DNA from: an uncultured Thalassotalea sp.
GTDB taxonomy: Bacteria; Pseudomonadota; Gammaproteobacteria; Enterobacterales; Alteromonadaceae
Assembly: GCA_947502355.1 (NCBI GenBank)
Contig: CANMZP010000008.1
Span: 1 to 64,000, forward strand
DNA: 64,000 nt
Direction of reading: 5' to 3'
A program made the translations under genes and the position numbers. Below are positions 8,633 through 18,113 of the stretch, piece after piece (the first letter of the stretch is position 1; each line of letters starts with the position of its first letter). The notes beneath the pieces are model-generated. The model searched no databases, was not told the DNA's origin, and saw nothing but the letters and a program-made list of their open reading frames with translations.

Positions 8633-9411
8633 AATTCCTTGTAGCGGTTCTATTTGTGTTATTGAACAGCTCGTTTAGCGTATATGCCGAGTCATTAACC
8701 TATCCAAACGGTGCTAAAAAAGCGGTTATTTTTAGCTATGATGATGCGGCAATTCAAGATAGGCAATTTGTTAAACTGCTTAATAAATATCACCTTATTG
8801 GTACTTTTAATGTCAATTCAGGCCGACTTGGTAAAAAAGCGCTTTGGCTGAAAGACTTCATTGGTAAAGAAGGCAAGTTTATTGATGTTGAAGAGCTCAG
8901 CAGACTTTATAAAGGCCATGAGGTAGCGGGACATAGCTACTCTCATCCTGGCCTTGCCGGCTTAGAAAGTAAGGAACTGATAAAGCAAATTAAACGCGAT
9001 AAACAAATATTAGAACCTCTTCTAAGTCAGGAAGTGCGGTCTTTTGCTTATCCCTTAGGATCTTATGATGAAGCGGCAATGTCGGCAGTAAAACAAGCCG
9101 GATACAGTAATGCTAGAACAACACAAGATTCCAACTCTTTTCAACTGCCAGAATATTTTATGGCCTGGCATCCTACCGTTCATCATTCAAAAGCGATGAC
9201 TTTGGTAAATGAATACGTATCCCTACAGGCAAAACAATTAACGGTGATGATGATTTGGGGACATTCATGGGAGTTTGACGAAAATAAGCCGAACAATAAT
9301 TGGCAATATATTGAAGCGTTGCTGAAAGAAATCGCCCACAGAGACGATATTTGGTACGTCTCTGCCGGTGAATTTATTGGCTATATTATCTCACTTGAGA
9401 AAAACAAATAG
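8629..9411 (+). CDS. Exported polysaccharide deacetylase (CE4/NodB-like)
   Basis: 260 residues from the ATG at 8629, which overlaps the upstream stop as ATGA; an in-frame start at 8590 lies inside the previous gene and is rejected. A signal peptide (residues 1-20, ending VYA) is present. NodB-homology motifs: SYDDA (Asp38, Asp39; canonical TFDDG), metal-binding HSYSH in HEVAGHSYSHPGL, SFAYPLGSY and GHSWEFD near the C-terminus. The family removes N- or O-acetyl groups from chitin, peptidoglycan or xylan in a metal-dependent way. The retained Asp and His-x3-His suggest activity. As last gene of the cluster it probably deacetylates the same polysaccharide. Confidence 0.82.
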   Translation: MKFLVAVLFVLLNSSFSVYAESLTYPNGAKKAVIFSYDDAAIQDRQFVKLLNKYHLIGTFNVNSGRLGKKALWLKDFIGKEGKFIDVEELSRLYKGHEVAGHSYSHPGLAGLESKELIKQIKRDKQILEPLLSQEVRSFAYPLGSYDEAAMSAVKQAGYSNARTTQDSNSFQLPEYFMAWHPTVHHSKAMTLVNEYVSLQAKQLTVMMIWGHSWEFDENKPNNNWQYIEALLKEIAHRDDIWYVSAGEFIGYIISLEKNK

Positions 9412-9427
9412 TATCCTGATTTTCTAA

Positions 9428-10936
9428 CTAATGAGTTAAAGAGATCCTTTGCTCACTTTCTGCAAGTAAGCCATATAAGAAATCCAATTCTTTCGTTTCG
9501 ATTTCCTGTTTTGCCAAAATCAGATTTTCTTTCGCGGCTTTTTTATCGCCCATTTGGAAATAGAGGTTAGCTAGATTTAAACGGTTAATATTAATGCCTA
9601 TGGTGTTCTTTATCACTTTATTCAGACTCAGTGCTGCCCGGTATTTGTCCATTGCATCGGTTAACAACTCTTGTTTTTCTAGCGCTCGACCTTGTTCTTC
9701 TAGTAAAGGGATTTTAAGGCTGAAATCATCAAGTTCTTCAATGAGTTTTTCAGCTTGATTAAAGTATTCGCTTGCCTTTTCCCACTGCTGTTGTTCACTT
9801 GCTAGAATTGCTTGAATCAATTTTGTGTGACCTTTTAGTTTTTGATCATCGCTACTAAGGCTTGCGGTTTTATTAATGAGGGTTTGTGCCTTTTCTATGT
9901 GCCCATTCCATAGGTACAATTTTGTTAGGTAGATGCCGGCAATAATGGAGTCAGGATTAAGGGCGAGATAACTCTCAAAAAAGCTGATTGAAGATTCCCA
10001 GTCTGATTCGTGATTAATAATGGCTTGTGCAAACAGGGTATCGCTAAATTCTGAAGTCAGCTGATTATGACTGTTGCCAATAGGTTGTTGCAATAAGTCG
10101 GCTATTTTCCCTGCTAGGGTTTGTAACGCGTCTTCCACGGAGGCATCTAGAATAACACCTTGTTTTGTGTCGTTAAGCATATGCAGTTTATAAACAAGCT
10201 TGTAATCCATGGTGGCACCGTACATTTCAGTTTCTACTATCAGGGTTGCACCAGTGGTCGAAAATAGTTTCCCTATATCGCTTGTTTGATACTCACGCGT
10301 TAAGCCGGCAATGTGCATTAAACGAGGTACATCAATACCTTGGTGGATATATACCGTGTTAGGTAGGCCCTGTAACTTAGCGATAAGTTGTTCCATGCCG
10401 CCTAAATATACCCATGCATGATCGCCATATGGGACTTTGTTTTTAATTGGTAAGACAACGATATTTTGCTCAAACCCATTATATTGATTAGAGCTCTTAG
10501 TACTAAAGTAAAATATAAAACAGATGGTGAACAGCACTAAAGCTACAACAAGTCCTTTAAAGCCTAGGTCTTTGGGTAGGTTGCTACTTACTAACTTTAT
10601 TTGTGCAGGCGCTTCTGATCCCATTGCGGTATTTTTGTCACATGCTCTGAGCGACTGGGTAAACTCATAACCTTTACGAGGGTAATTGATTATGATTTTG
10701 GCATCATTGAAAAGCTTACGGACTTCCCTAACGGATTGAAATATCACTCCATCATCAACTTGTACGTCATCCCAAACTTCATTAAGTAACTGCTGCTTAC
10801 TGATGATTTTACCTTGTTTTTCGCCAAGGTATAGCAATAAGGCTAACGTCTTGGGACGTATTTTTTGTGTACCATCTGAAGAGGTTAAGGTACGTGCTAT
10901 GGTATCAAGCTGATAGTCGCCAATCTTGTAAATCAT
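9428..10936 (-). CDS. CadC-like membrane-bound winged-helix regulator with TPRs
   Basis: 502 residues from the ATG at 10936 (an in-frame TTG at 10969 would add 11). The N-terminal residues 1-95 form an OmpR/PhoB-type winged helix (IRPKTLALLLYLGEKQGKII; NYPRKGYEF). One transmembrane helix follows near 125-148, then a periplasmic part with an ordered domain and TPR-like helical repeats (about 300-490). This is the CadC/ToxR arrangement, in which the outer domain senses a signal and the inner domain binds DNA. No receiver domain is present. It is convergent with the polysaccharide cluster (16 bp apart), so it is a candidate but unproven regulator of it. Confidence 0.85.
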   Translation of the reverse strand: MIYKIGDYQLDTIARTLTSSDGTQKIRPKTLALLLYLGEKQGKIISKQQLLNEVWDDVQVDDGVIFQSVREVRKLFNDAKIIINYPRKGYEFTQSLRACDKNTAMGSEAPAQIKLVSSNLPKDLGFKGLVVALVLFTICFIFYFSTKSSNQYNGFEQNIVVLPIKNKVPYGDHAWVYLGGMEQLIAKLQGLPNTVYIHQGIDVPRLMHIAGLTREYQTSDIGKLFSTTGATLIVETEMYGATMDYKLVYKLHMLNDTKQGVILDASVEDALQTLAGKIADLLQQPIGNSHNQLTSEFSDTLFAQAIINHESDWESSISFFESYLALNPDSIIAGIYLTKLYLWNGHIEKAQTLINKTASLSSDDQKLKGHTKLIQAILASEQQQWEKASEYFNQAEKLIEELDDFSLKIPLLEEQGRALEKQELLTDAMDKYRAALSLNKVIKNTIGININRLNLANLYFQMGDKKAAKENLILAKQEIETKELDFLYGLLAESEQRISLTH

Positions 10937-11080
10937 TGTGCCAATTGGGTTGGTTAGTATGAGAGTCAATAACTATAACAGATGCAATGTAGGACTTACA
11001 CAATGAGATAAAGGTCGTTACATATCTTTAAAAGCATTGATTTATATAGAGACTAAGAAGTTATGATTAAAGATAAATAA

Positions 11081-11102
11081 AAAGGAGCTGTCGCTCCTTT
11101 TG
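11081..11102 (-). terminator. Rho-independent terminator of the chalcone-isomerase-like gene
   Basis: AAAGGAGC (11081-11088) and GCTCCTTT (11093-11100) with loop TGTC. Read on the minus strand, the stem is followed by a T-rich tract, placing it just downstream of the gene at 11134-11691. Confidence 0.8.
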
Positions 11103-11133
11103 TCGTTAAATCAGTATAAAGTTAATTACCCAA

Positions 11134-11691
11134 CTATTGACCTAGCATGGCTTCTTTTAGTGTATCTTGTGCTGGTTTGTCACCCAACCAAATTGCAAAT
11201 AATGCTTTTTTAAAGTCAAAGCCACTAACTGTGCTGTGGTACTCGCCATTAATCGAGATTTTTACACCTTCATTGGGTGAGTAAACCATGGTGTATACGT
11301 TACCTTCAGCCGCTTCACTACCAAATACTTTTAAGAACGTTTTGATTTTCGCATCTAAAGCTGAAGTATCACCATTTAGTGCGGCTTCAAAACCTTCAAA
11401 AATGGCGTCGGCCATGTCTTTGCCATCGACATCTCTTAACATTATTAATTGCACGGCCATCGCGGCATCGGTGCTAATTATATCGTTAGCATTGTTGTTA
11501 GTGCTTTCTAGGTATAAACCGCCTACGTACACATCAAATACCCACTTTTCTCGTAAGCCCGCGCCGTTTAATTGTAGGATAGTATCATTTGCTTTAAGTG
11601 TTTCGGCCACATCTATACCAGCCACTTCTTTTGCCGATGCTGGGGCAATAAAGGTCAAGCATACCAGTACTGCTGATAATAAATTTTTCAT
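11134..11691 (-). CDS. Exported chalcone-isomerase-like domain protein
   Basis: 185 residues from the ATG at 11691, eight bases downstream of AGGA; a TTG two codons earlier touches that site. A signal peptide ends near APASA. The mature sequence (VAETLKANDTILQLNGAGLREKWVFDVYVGGLYLE ... ISINGEYHSTVSGFDFKKALFAIWLGDKPAQ) matches the chalcone isomerase-like family of secreted bacterial proteins. In these the fold is kept but flavonoid chemistry is not expected; a lipid or fatty-acid binding role is possible. Monocistronic with its own terminator. Confidence 0.82.
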   Translation of the reverse strand: MKNLLSAVLVCLTFIAPASAKEVAGIDVAETLKANDTILQLNGAGLREKWVFDVYVGGLYLESTNNNANDIISTDAAMAVQLIMLRDVDGKDMADAIFEGFEAALNGDTSALDAKIKTFLKVFGSEAAEGNVYTMVYSPNEGVKISINGEYHSTVSGFDFKKALFAIWLGDKPAQDTLKEAMLGQ

Positions 11692-11770
11692 AATCAATTC
11701 CTGTTGGTTGGTGCTGTTAATTATTTTAGTGCATTTTAATTTATTGTTATTTTTTAAATGCCCAATAAAG

Positions 11771-11796
11771 AAAAAGGACGCCGAAGCGTCCTTTTT
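11771..11796 (-). terminator. Rho-independent terminator of fusA2
   Basis: AAAAAGGACGC (11771-11781) pairs with GCGTCCTTTTT (11786-11796) around CGAA. It is 20 bases past the EF-G stop codon on the minus strand, with T-tracts on both sides. Confidence 0.88.
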
Positions 11797-11816
11797 TAAA
11801 AAGAGTAATTTACTAA

Positions 11817-13904
11817 TTACTTCTTAGCGTTACGCTCTTTAACTTCTGCAATTACTTGCTCAGAAACGTTTGCTGGACATGCATTGTAGTGGCTGAATTC
11901 CATTGAGAATTGACCACGACCAGATGTCATTGTACGTAGAGATCCGATGTAACCGAACATTTCTGATAGAGGAACGTCAGCTTTAATGCGAACACCAGTA
12001 GTACCAGCTTCTTGGTCTTTAATCATACCACGACGACGGTTAAGGTCACCGATAACATCACCTACGTGATCTTCTGGAGTGAATACGTCAACCTTCATGA
12101 TAGGCTCGATTAATTGAGCACCGGCTTTAGGGATTGACTGACGGAATGCGCCTTTAGCAGCGATTTCGAAAGCAACAGCTGATGAATCGACTGCGTGGAA
12201 ACCACCGTCGAATAATTCAACTTCAACGTCTAATACTGGGAAGCCAGCTAGAACACCTTCGTCCATCATAGACTTGAAGCCTTTCTCAACAGCTGGGAAG
12301 AATTCCTTAGGAACGTTACCACCAACAACAGTTGATTTGAAAGTGAAACCAGAGTTTGGCTCGCCTGGCTTGATGCGGTAATCGATCTTACCGAATTGAC
12401 CTGAACCACCAGATTGTTTCTTATGCGTGTAAGAATCTTCGATTTCTTGCGTGATAGTTTCACGGTAAGCAACTTGAGGCTTACCAACAACTAGGTCAAC
12501 GCCGTAAGTACGCTTAAGGATATCTACTTTGATATCTAAGTGAAGCTCACCCATACCTTTAAGGATGGTTTCGCCTGAATCTTCATCAGTTTCAACTTTG
12601 AACGTTGGATCTTCAGCAACCATTTTACCGATAGCGATACCCATCTTCTCTGAACCACCTTTATCTTTAGGTGCAACAGCGATTGAGATTACTGGCTCTG
12701 GGAATACCATTGCTTCAAGAGTACATGGCTCTTTAACTGAACATAAAGTGTGACCAGTTTGAACGTTCTTCATACCAACGATAGCTAAGATATCACCAGC
12801 TTGTGCTGATGTTAGCTCAGTACGGTCTTCAGCTTGCATCTCTACCATACGGCCGATACGTTCTGTTTTACCAGTGAATGAGTTAAGAACGGTATCACCT
12901 TTGTTAAGTGTACCTGAGTAAACACGTACGAACGTAAGAGCACCGAAACGGTCATCCATAATTTTGAATGCTAACGCACGGAAAGGTTCTGCAGCATCAA
13001 CAAGTGCAAATTCACCAGTAGGTTCACCTTCTTCGTCAGTTAACGGCTGAGGTGGAACTTCAGTTGGTGAAGGTAAGTAATCAACAACAGCATCAAGAAG
13101 AAGTTGCATACCTTTGTTTTTGAAAGCTGAACCACAGAAAGTAGGGAAGAATAATAATTCGTTAGTACCTTTACGGATACACGCTTTGATTTGCTCGTCT
13201 GTAGGGTCTAATTCACCTTCTAAGTATTCCATTAGTAGGTCTTCGTCAGCTTCTAAAGCAGTTTCGATCATTTCTTCACGGTAAGCTGCTGCATCATCAA
13301 CCATATCAGCTGGGATGTCTGTAACTTCGTAGTTTTCTGGTTGACCTGAATCATCCCATACGTATGCTTTTTGCGTTAATACGTCTACAACACCTACGAA
13401 ATCATCTTCTTCACCGATTGGTAGAGTCATAACAAGAGGGCGTGCACCTAGTACGTTTTGTACTTGGTCTTTAACGCGGTAGAAGTTAGCACCTAGACGG
13501 TCTAATTTGTTAACGAAAATCAAACGAGCAACTTTTGACTCGTTCGCGTAACGCCAGTTAGTTTCTGATTGCGGCTCAACACCACCAGAACCACAGAATA
13601 CACCGATACCACCATCAAGAACTTTTAATGAACGGTAAACTTCTACTGTGAAGTCAACGTGTCCAGGGGTGTCGATTACGTTAAAACGGTGTTTTTTCCA
13701 CTCACATGTTACAGCAGCAGACTGGATTGTAATACCACGCTCAGCTTCTTGTTCCATGAAGTCAGTTGTTGACTCACCGTCATGTACTTCACCAATTTTG
13801 TGGATCATACCAGTTAGTTTAAGGATACGTTCAGTTGTTGTGGTCTTACCCGCATCAACGTGAGCGAAAATACCAATATTTCTGTATTTCGATAAATCTG
13901 CCAT
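11817..13904 (-). CDS. fusA2: Elongation factor G, second type (EF-G 2)
   Basis: 695 residues, full-length EF-G, the GTPase that drives translocation of tRNA and mRNA. G motifs are canonical: AHVDAGKT (residues 14-21), ERGITI, DTPGH with the catalytic histidine, and NKLD. Domain IV contains [12 protein letters not shown]. The length and the sequence [20 protein letters not shown] suggest the 695-residue second EF-G of Vibrio, Shewanella and Colwellia rather than the roughly 700-residue str-operon EF-G. Codons look optimised for high expression. It is divergent from tuf, with a 377-bp shared upstream region, and has its own terminator. The fusA2 rather than fusA assignment is moderately certain. 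Confidence 0.9.
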   Translation of the reverse strand: MADLSKYRNIGIFAHVDAGKTTTTERILKLTGMIHKIGEVHDGESTTDFMEQEAERGITIQSAAVTCEWKKHRFNVIDTPGHVDFTVEVYRSLKVLDGGIGVFCGSGGVEPQSETNWRYANESKVARLIFVNKLDRLGANFYRVKDQVQNVLGARPLVMTLPIGEEDDFVGVVDVLTQKAYVWDDSGQPENYEVTDIPADMVDDAAAYREEMIETALEADEDLLMEYLEGELDPTDEQIKACIRKGTNELLFFPTFCGSAFKNKGMQLLLDAVVDYLPSPTEVPPQPLTDEEGEPTGEFALVDAAEPFRALAFKIMDDRFGALTFVRVYSGTLNKGDTVLNSFTGKTERIGRMVEMQAEDRTELTSAQAGDILAIVGMKNVQTGHTLCSVKEPCTLEAMVFPEPVISIAVAPKDKGGSEKMGIAIGKMVAEDPTFKVETDEDSGETILKGMGELHLDIKVDILKRTYGVDLVVGKPQVAYRETITQEIEDSYTHKKQSGGSGQFGKIDYRIKPGEPNSGFTFKSTVVGGNVPKEFFPAVEKGFKSMMDEGVLAGFPVLDVEVELFDGGFHAVDSSAVAFEIAAKGAFRQSIPKAGAQLIEPIMKVDVFTPEDHVGDVIGDLNRRRGMIKDQEAGTTGVRIKADVPLSEMFGYIGSLRTMTSGRGQFSMEFSHYNACPANVSEQVIAEVKERNAKK

Positions 13905-14101
13905 TGTAATACTCTATTAAATATAAGTTACGTTAAAAAAATTTTGCGCGGATTATACATTACTTAATGATAACTGACACCAAAATTCGATAAAAAATGA
14001 CCAATGAATTAAAAATTATTGGAAAAATTGCGTTTAAACCGCGACTTTTTACGGCTTTGAGAACTTTTTTACTTAAATTCACATAAGAAAAGCATAAAGT
14101 T

Positions 14102-14130
14102 TAGACAATATCGAGAGAGTTTGCTAAATT
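14102..14130 (+). promoter_or_regulatory. Predicted tuf promoter
   Basis: TAGACA (14102-14107) and TAAATT (14125-14130) are separated by 17 bases. The -10 is followed by GTGCCCC, a GC-rich discriminator of the kind linked to ppGpp/DksA control. It lies in the 377-bp gap between divergent fusA2 and tuf, leaving an untranslated leader of about 145 bases. The fusA2 promoter in the same gap was not resolved. Confidence 0.5.
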
Positions 14131-14281
14131 GTGCCCCTGTAAATTTGAGTCCTCTATATGAAAGGCTTAGTAATCGCATGATTGTGATTGCTTTTTAATC
14201 TTTTAGCGGAAGATTCATGCAAATAAGTAATAAGCAAAATGTCGGGCACCACCCGTCTTAACACTTTAATAGGTATTTAAA

Positions 14282-15466
14282 ATGGCTAAAGAAAAATTTG
14301 AACGTTCGAAACCGCACGTAAACGTAGGTACAATCGGCCACGTTGACCACGGTAAAACAACTTTAACTGCTGCTATCTCAGCTGTATTAACAAAAGCTTT
14401 TGGTGGTGATGTTCGTGATTTTGCACAAATCGATAATGCGCCAGAAGAGCGTGAGCGTGGTATTACAATCAATACTTCTCACATCGAATACGATACAGAA
14501 ACACGTCACTACGCACACGTAGACTGTCCTGGTCACGCCGATTACGTTAAAAACATGATCACAGGTGCTGCACAAATGGACGGCGCGATTCTTGTAGTTG
14601 CTGCAACAGATGGCCCTATGCCACAAACACGTGAGCACATCCTTCTTTCTCGTCAGGTTGGTGTACCTTACATCATCGTATTCATGAACAAATGTGACAT
14701 GGTAGACGACGAAGAATTACTAGAATTAGTAGAGATGGAAGTTCGTGAACTTCTTTCAGAATACGATTTCCCAGGTGATGACTTACCAGTAATCCAAGGT
14801 TCAGCATTAGGCGCACTTAACGGTGAAGCACAATGGGAAGAGAAAGTACTTGAGCTAGCAAACGAGTTAGACAATTACATTCCAGAGCCAGAGCGTGCAA
14901 TCGACGGTGATTTCATCCTTCCAATCGAAGATGTATTCTCAATCCAAGGTCGTGGTACGGTTGTAACAGGTCGTGTTGAGCGTGGTATCATCCGTGTTGG
15001 TGACGACGTAGAAATCGTTGGTATCAAAGACACAACTACGACTACATGTACTGGTGTTGAGATGTTCCGTAAACTTCTTGACGAAGGTCGTGCTGGTGAG
15101 AACTGTGGTGTTCTTCTACGTGGTACTAAGCGTGATGAAGTTCAACGTGGTCAAGTACTTGCTAAGCCAGGTTCAATCAACCCTCACACTAAGTTCGAGT
15201 CAGAAGTATACGTACTAACGAAAGATGAAGGTGGTCGTCACACGCCATTCTTCAAAGGTTACCGTCCACAGTTCTACTTCCGTACAACGGATATCACTGG
15301 TGCTGTAGAGCTTCCAGAAGGTGTAGAAATGGTAATGCCAGGCGACAACTTGAAGTTTGTTGTTGAGCTAATCAACCCAATCGCGATGGACGAAGGTTTA
15401 CGTTTCGCTATCCGTGAAGGTGGCCGTACAGTTGGTGCTGGTGTTGTATCTAAAATCATCGACTAA
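14282..15466 (+). CDS. tuf: Elongation factor Tu, complete copy
   Basis: 394 residues, full-length EF-Tu. G1 GHVDHGKT, effector region RGITI, G3 DCPGH and G4 NKCD are all present, followed by domains II and III. It delivers aminoacyl-tRNA to the ribosome in the cytoplasm. Its last 191 codons encode exactly the same residues as the partial copy at 1-576, with only synonymous changes, as expected for paired tuf genes kept alike by gene conversion. It stands alone with its own promoter and terminator, divergent from fusA2. Confidence 0.98.
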   Translation: MAKEKFERSKPHVNVGTIGHVDHGKTTLTAAISAVLTKAFGGDVRDFAQIDNAPEERERGITINTSHIEYDTETRHYAHVDCPGHADYVKNMITGAAQMDGAILVVAATDGPMPQTREHILLSRQVGVPYIIVFMNKCDMVDDEELLELVEMEVRELLSEYDFPGDDLPVIQGSALGALNGEAQWEEKVLELANELDNYIPEPERAIDGDFILPIEDVFSIQGRGTVVTGRVERGIIRVGDDVEIVGIKDTTTTTCTGVEMFRKLLDEGRAGENCGVLLRGTKRDEVQRGQVLAKPGSINPHTKFESEVYVLTKDEGGRHTPFFKGYRPQFYFRTTDITGAVELPEGVEMVMPGDNLKFVVELINPIAMDEGLRFAIREGGRTVGAGVVSKIID

Positions 15467-15496
15467 TATGTCGTGATTTGGTAGTTACCAAACCAA

Positions 15497-15526
15497 TAAA
15501 AAAAGAGCGCTTAGGCGCTCTTTTTT
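15497..15526 (+). terminator. Rho-independent terminator of tuf copy 2
   Basis: GAGCGC (15505-15510), loop TTAG, GCGCTC (15515-15520), then six T; identical core to the terminator at 610-637. A preceding hairpin TTTGGT/ACCAAA (15477-15492) replaces the TTTAGAT/ATCTAAA hairpin of the other copy. Confidence 0.9.
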
Positions 15527-15566
15527 GCTTTCTGGGTTTCAATAATTCCTAGAAACAATACATCGT

Positions 15567-15679
15567 CGTCCCGTGATGCTTTTACACGGGATTTACTTTA
15601 TCGTGCAGTGGGTAAATAAACCTAAGTTCAATATGCCTGCAGGAGGTCCTGAGCTCGCTGTCGCTCCTCAGAAAGACGT
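15567..15679. repeat. Palindromic dispersed repeat, copy C
   Basis: Near-copy of the repeat at 676-790, at the same distance behind tuf. It has the same CCCGTG/CACGGG inverted repeat and the same CCTGCAGGAGGTCCTGAGC core, and ends CTCAGAAAGACG. With the terminator it fills most of the 303-bp gap before the channel gene. Confidence 0.6.
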
Positions 15680-15769
15680 TTTATTGTTACTTAAATCATG
15701 AGAAATTTTGGATTAATAATTCATTTATACTAGGCTATTGATAGTAATAATAATTTTTGAGGGGATATT

Positions 15770-16585
15770 ATGGATTATGATAAAATAACCACCGATTTAA
15801 TGGCTATGGTGGTGTTATATGGGCCGAAATTGATTACCGCAATTCTAGTCTGGATTGTGGGTTCGTGGGTTATTAAAGGCTTGAACATGGCCTTATCGCG
15901 TATGTTGGATAAAGCCAATGTAGACGATTCTTTAAAGCCATTTGTTAAAGGCTTAGTGGGTGCATTACTTAAAGTCTTGTTGATTATCACTGTGCTTGGC
16001 ATGGTTGGTATTGAAATGACCTCGTTTATCGCCATTTTAGGTGCGGCAGGTTTAGCCATTGGTATGGCCTTATCTGGCACTTTACAAAATTTCGCTGGCG
16101 GCGTTATGATTTTGCTGTTCAAGCCTTATAAAATAGGTGACGTGATTGATGCTCAGGGCTATGTCGGTAAAGTCTCTGAAATCCAAATTTTTAATACCAT
16201 CATGAAAACCCCGGATAATAAAACCATTATTATTCCAAATGGGCCATTAGCGACAGGCTCTATGGTTAACTTTTCCACTGAAGCAACTCGTCGAGTCGAT
16301 TGGACGTTTGGTATCGGTTATGGCGATGATGTCAGCCAGGCGAAAAATGTCATGAAGGCTCTGTGTGATGCTGATGATCGGATTTTGAAAGATCCAGAGA
16401 CCTTTATAGCGGTTTCAGAATTAGCAGACAGCTCTGTTAACTTCACGGTTCGCGCTTGGGTTAAGGCAGAAGATTTCTGGGGGGTATACTTTGATATGAA
16501 CGAGAATATTTATAATACCTTCAATAAAGAAGGTCTTAATATCCCTTATCCACAAATGGATGTGCATGTTCATAAAACCGAATAA
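15770..16585 (+). CDS. mscS: Small-conductance mechanosensitive channel
   Basis: 271 residues, close to the usual MscS length (about 286). Three N-terminal transmembrane helices are present. The pore helix is glycine/alanine-rich (FIAILGAAGLAIGMALSGTLQNFAGG, about residues 84-109), followed by the beta domain signature FKPYKIGDVI and the vestibule domain. The inner-membrane channel opens on hypo-osmotic shock to release solutes. GAGGGG lies upstream of the ATG. Monocistronic, with an inverted repeat downstream. Confidence 0.93.
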   Translation: MDYDKITTDLMAMVVLYGPKLITAILVWIVGSWVIKGLNMALSRMLDKANVDDSLKPFVKGLVGALLKVLLIITVLGMVGIEMTSFIAILGAAGLAIGMALSGTLQNFAGGVMILLFKPYKIGDVIDAQGYVGKVSEIQIFNTIMKTPDNKTIIIPNGPLATGSMVNFSTEATRRVDWTFGIGYGDDVSQAKNVMKALCDADDRILKDPETFIAVSELADSSVNFTVRAWVKAEDFWGVYFDMNENIYNTFNKEGLNIPYPQMDVHVHKTE

Positions 16586-16625
16586 TGCCAAAAAGCGCAA
16601 TATAACGTAAAATAAACCCAAATGA

Positions 16626-16655
16626 TCGGAACCTTTTTATAAAATAAGGTTCCGA
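16626..16655 (+). terminator. Inverted repeat, probable terminator
   Basis: TCGGAACCTT (16626-16635) and AAGGTTCCGA (16646-16655) form a perfect 10-bp stem. The following tract (TATTATTATC) is only weakly T-rich, so termination is likely but not certain. Confidence 0.5.
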
Positions 16656-16685
16656 TATTATTATCTAGAGTGGTTGGAGTTTCAT

Positions 16686-17402
16686 TTGCGTTTTTTGTTT
16701 TTATTGCCGTTGTTCTTTTTAACGGCGTGTAGTTCTGTTGATTCATTATATTCGGAGCCCGAATTACCTGCTCAACCTCAAGAAAATGTCGAAACCCAAA
16801 CGTCTGAAACCACAAGTCAATCGATGCCAAAGTCGGAAGTGGACAGACAATATTTGGATCTGGTTACCAAGTTAAGAGTGCTGCCAAGTTACGAAGACGT
16901 TGTCAAACTTAAGGAGCTCTATGTCCATACCCAATATTACCAGCCGTTTATTGGTGTAGAGGTAGAGTTAAGTAAGAGCGTAAAAAAACAGCTCGACAAC
17001 AAGCAGTGGGATGCATGTATTGCAACCAGTAAGCAATTATTAAAGTCTAATTATCTTAGCCTTAACGGCCATTATTTTTTCATGGCATGTGCGGTAGAAA
17101 CCAAACAAGGTAAATTAGCGGCCTACCATAAACAAATTTTAAACTATTTACTTGACGACCTTTGGAATTCGGGTGATGGTTTAAGTCCGCAATCCGCGAT
17201 TAAGGCAATCAGTGGCGCCGAAATTGACAGCTTTCTTCATATAGCAGGTCTTTCTGTATTGTCTAAATCGTTAATGGAATATTACGGTAAGTCTTTTGAA
17301 AAAATACAGGTCCAACAAATGGAAGATGGTAAACAGTTTGAATTGTTTTTTGATGTTTCTGTCGCATGGGAAAACGGTTTTAAGCATGTATCTCCTTTAT
17401 AA
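16686..17402 (+). CDS. Lipoprotein, DUF4919-like
   Basis: 238 residues from a TTG at 16686, six bases after GGAG (16676-16679); the earlier in-frame TTG at 16674 overlaps that site. The signal MRFLFLLPLFFLTAC ends in a lipobox (LTAC), predicting an acylated lipoprotein. The mature body after a low-complexity Q/E/T linker resembles DUF4919 (YEDVVKLKELY, then LSLNGHYFFMACAVETKQGKLAAYHKQILNYL and SGDGLSPQSAIKAIS). That family has no known function. Another small lipoprotein gene follows 43 bp downstream. Family assignment is from memory of the motif pattern. Confidence 0.65.
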   Translation: MRFLFLLPLFFLTACSSVDSLYSEPELPAQPQENVETQTSETTSQSMPKSEVDRQYLDLVTKLRVLPSYEDVVKLKELYVHTQYYQPFIGVEVELSKSVKKQLDNKQWDACIATSKQLLKSNYLSLNGHYFFMACAVETKQGKLAAYHKQILNYLLDDLWNSGDGLSPQSAIKAISGAEIDSFLHIAGLSVLSKSLMEYYGKSFEKIQVQQMEDGKQFELFFDVSVAWENGFKHVSPL

Positions 17403-17445
17403 TGAATGTCATTATCAAAAGTATAAAATTAATTAGAGGCAATCT

Positions 17446-17865
17446 ATGAACAACTCATTAAAATTAACAGCCTTAACGCTGTGTCTATCGCTTTCGGCAT
17501 GCAGTTCTGAAGGCAATGCGGATAATGCCGTGAAAGCCGAAAAACCTGTTCAAGTAGCACCTACTAAGAACAGCACACCTCCACCTACCGAATTGAGTAA
17601 GGGCAGCAAGGTTATGTCAAAATGGTATACAGGGACACTAACGTTCATCGAAATTGAAGGTGGTTTTTTTGGCTTTGTCACCGAAGCAGGTGAAAAATAT
17701 TTACCGTTAAATATGCCCAAAGAATACCTTAAGAATGGTAGTAAACTAAAAATATATGGCCATCATGATAAAGACATTATGACCATTCAAATGTGGGGCA
17801 AGCCATTTAAAGTGCTGGATGTCGAGTTAATCAGTGAAGGTAAAAACCCGCACCCAAATCATTAA
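17446..17865 (+). CDS. Small lipoprotein of unknown function
   Basis: 139 residues with a lipoprotein signal (LCLSLSAC lipobox, Cys19), a flexible linker and a compact C-terminal domain of beta-strand character (WYTGTLTFIEIEGGFFGFVTEAGEKYLPLNM). AGAGG precedes the ATG. Possibly co-transcribed with the preceding lipoprotein. I do not recognise the family. Confidence 0.7.
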   Translation: MNNSLKLTALTLCLSLSACSSEGNADNAVKAEKPVQVAPTKNSTPPPTELSKGSKVMSKWYTGTLTFIEIEGGFFGFVTEAGEKYLPLNMPKEYLKNGSKLKIYGHHDKDIMTIQMWGKPFKVLDVELISEGKNPHPNH

Positions 17866-18113
17866 TTTCTCTTAGAGCAATCTTAAACCCATTATAAGCA
17901 AGTTGACGGTTACGATTGCTCTTTCCCTTCCAGGTTCATTTTGCCTACCTTTCGCAATTTAAAGCATTAATTAGTTTGTTTTCCCCAATAATAAATTAAA
18001 TTTATTTTGTGTTTACAAAATATTTAGAATAATTAATTCCTATTTAAAACATGCGTTTACGATTGCTTTGTTGATTTTATAGCCGGTTTTGCAATATTTT
18101 TTTGTAATTATTC

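Noticed and set aside
11288-11827. 179-codon frame opposite the chalcone-isomerase-like gene
   Set aside because: Antisense to a convincing secreted protein gene and spans two terminators.
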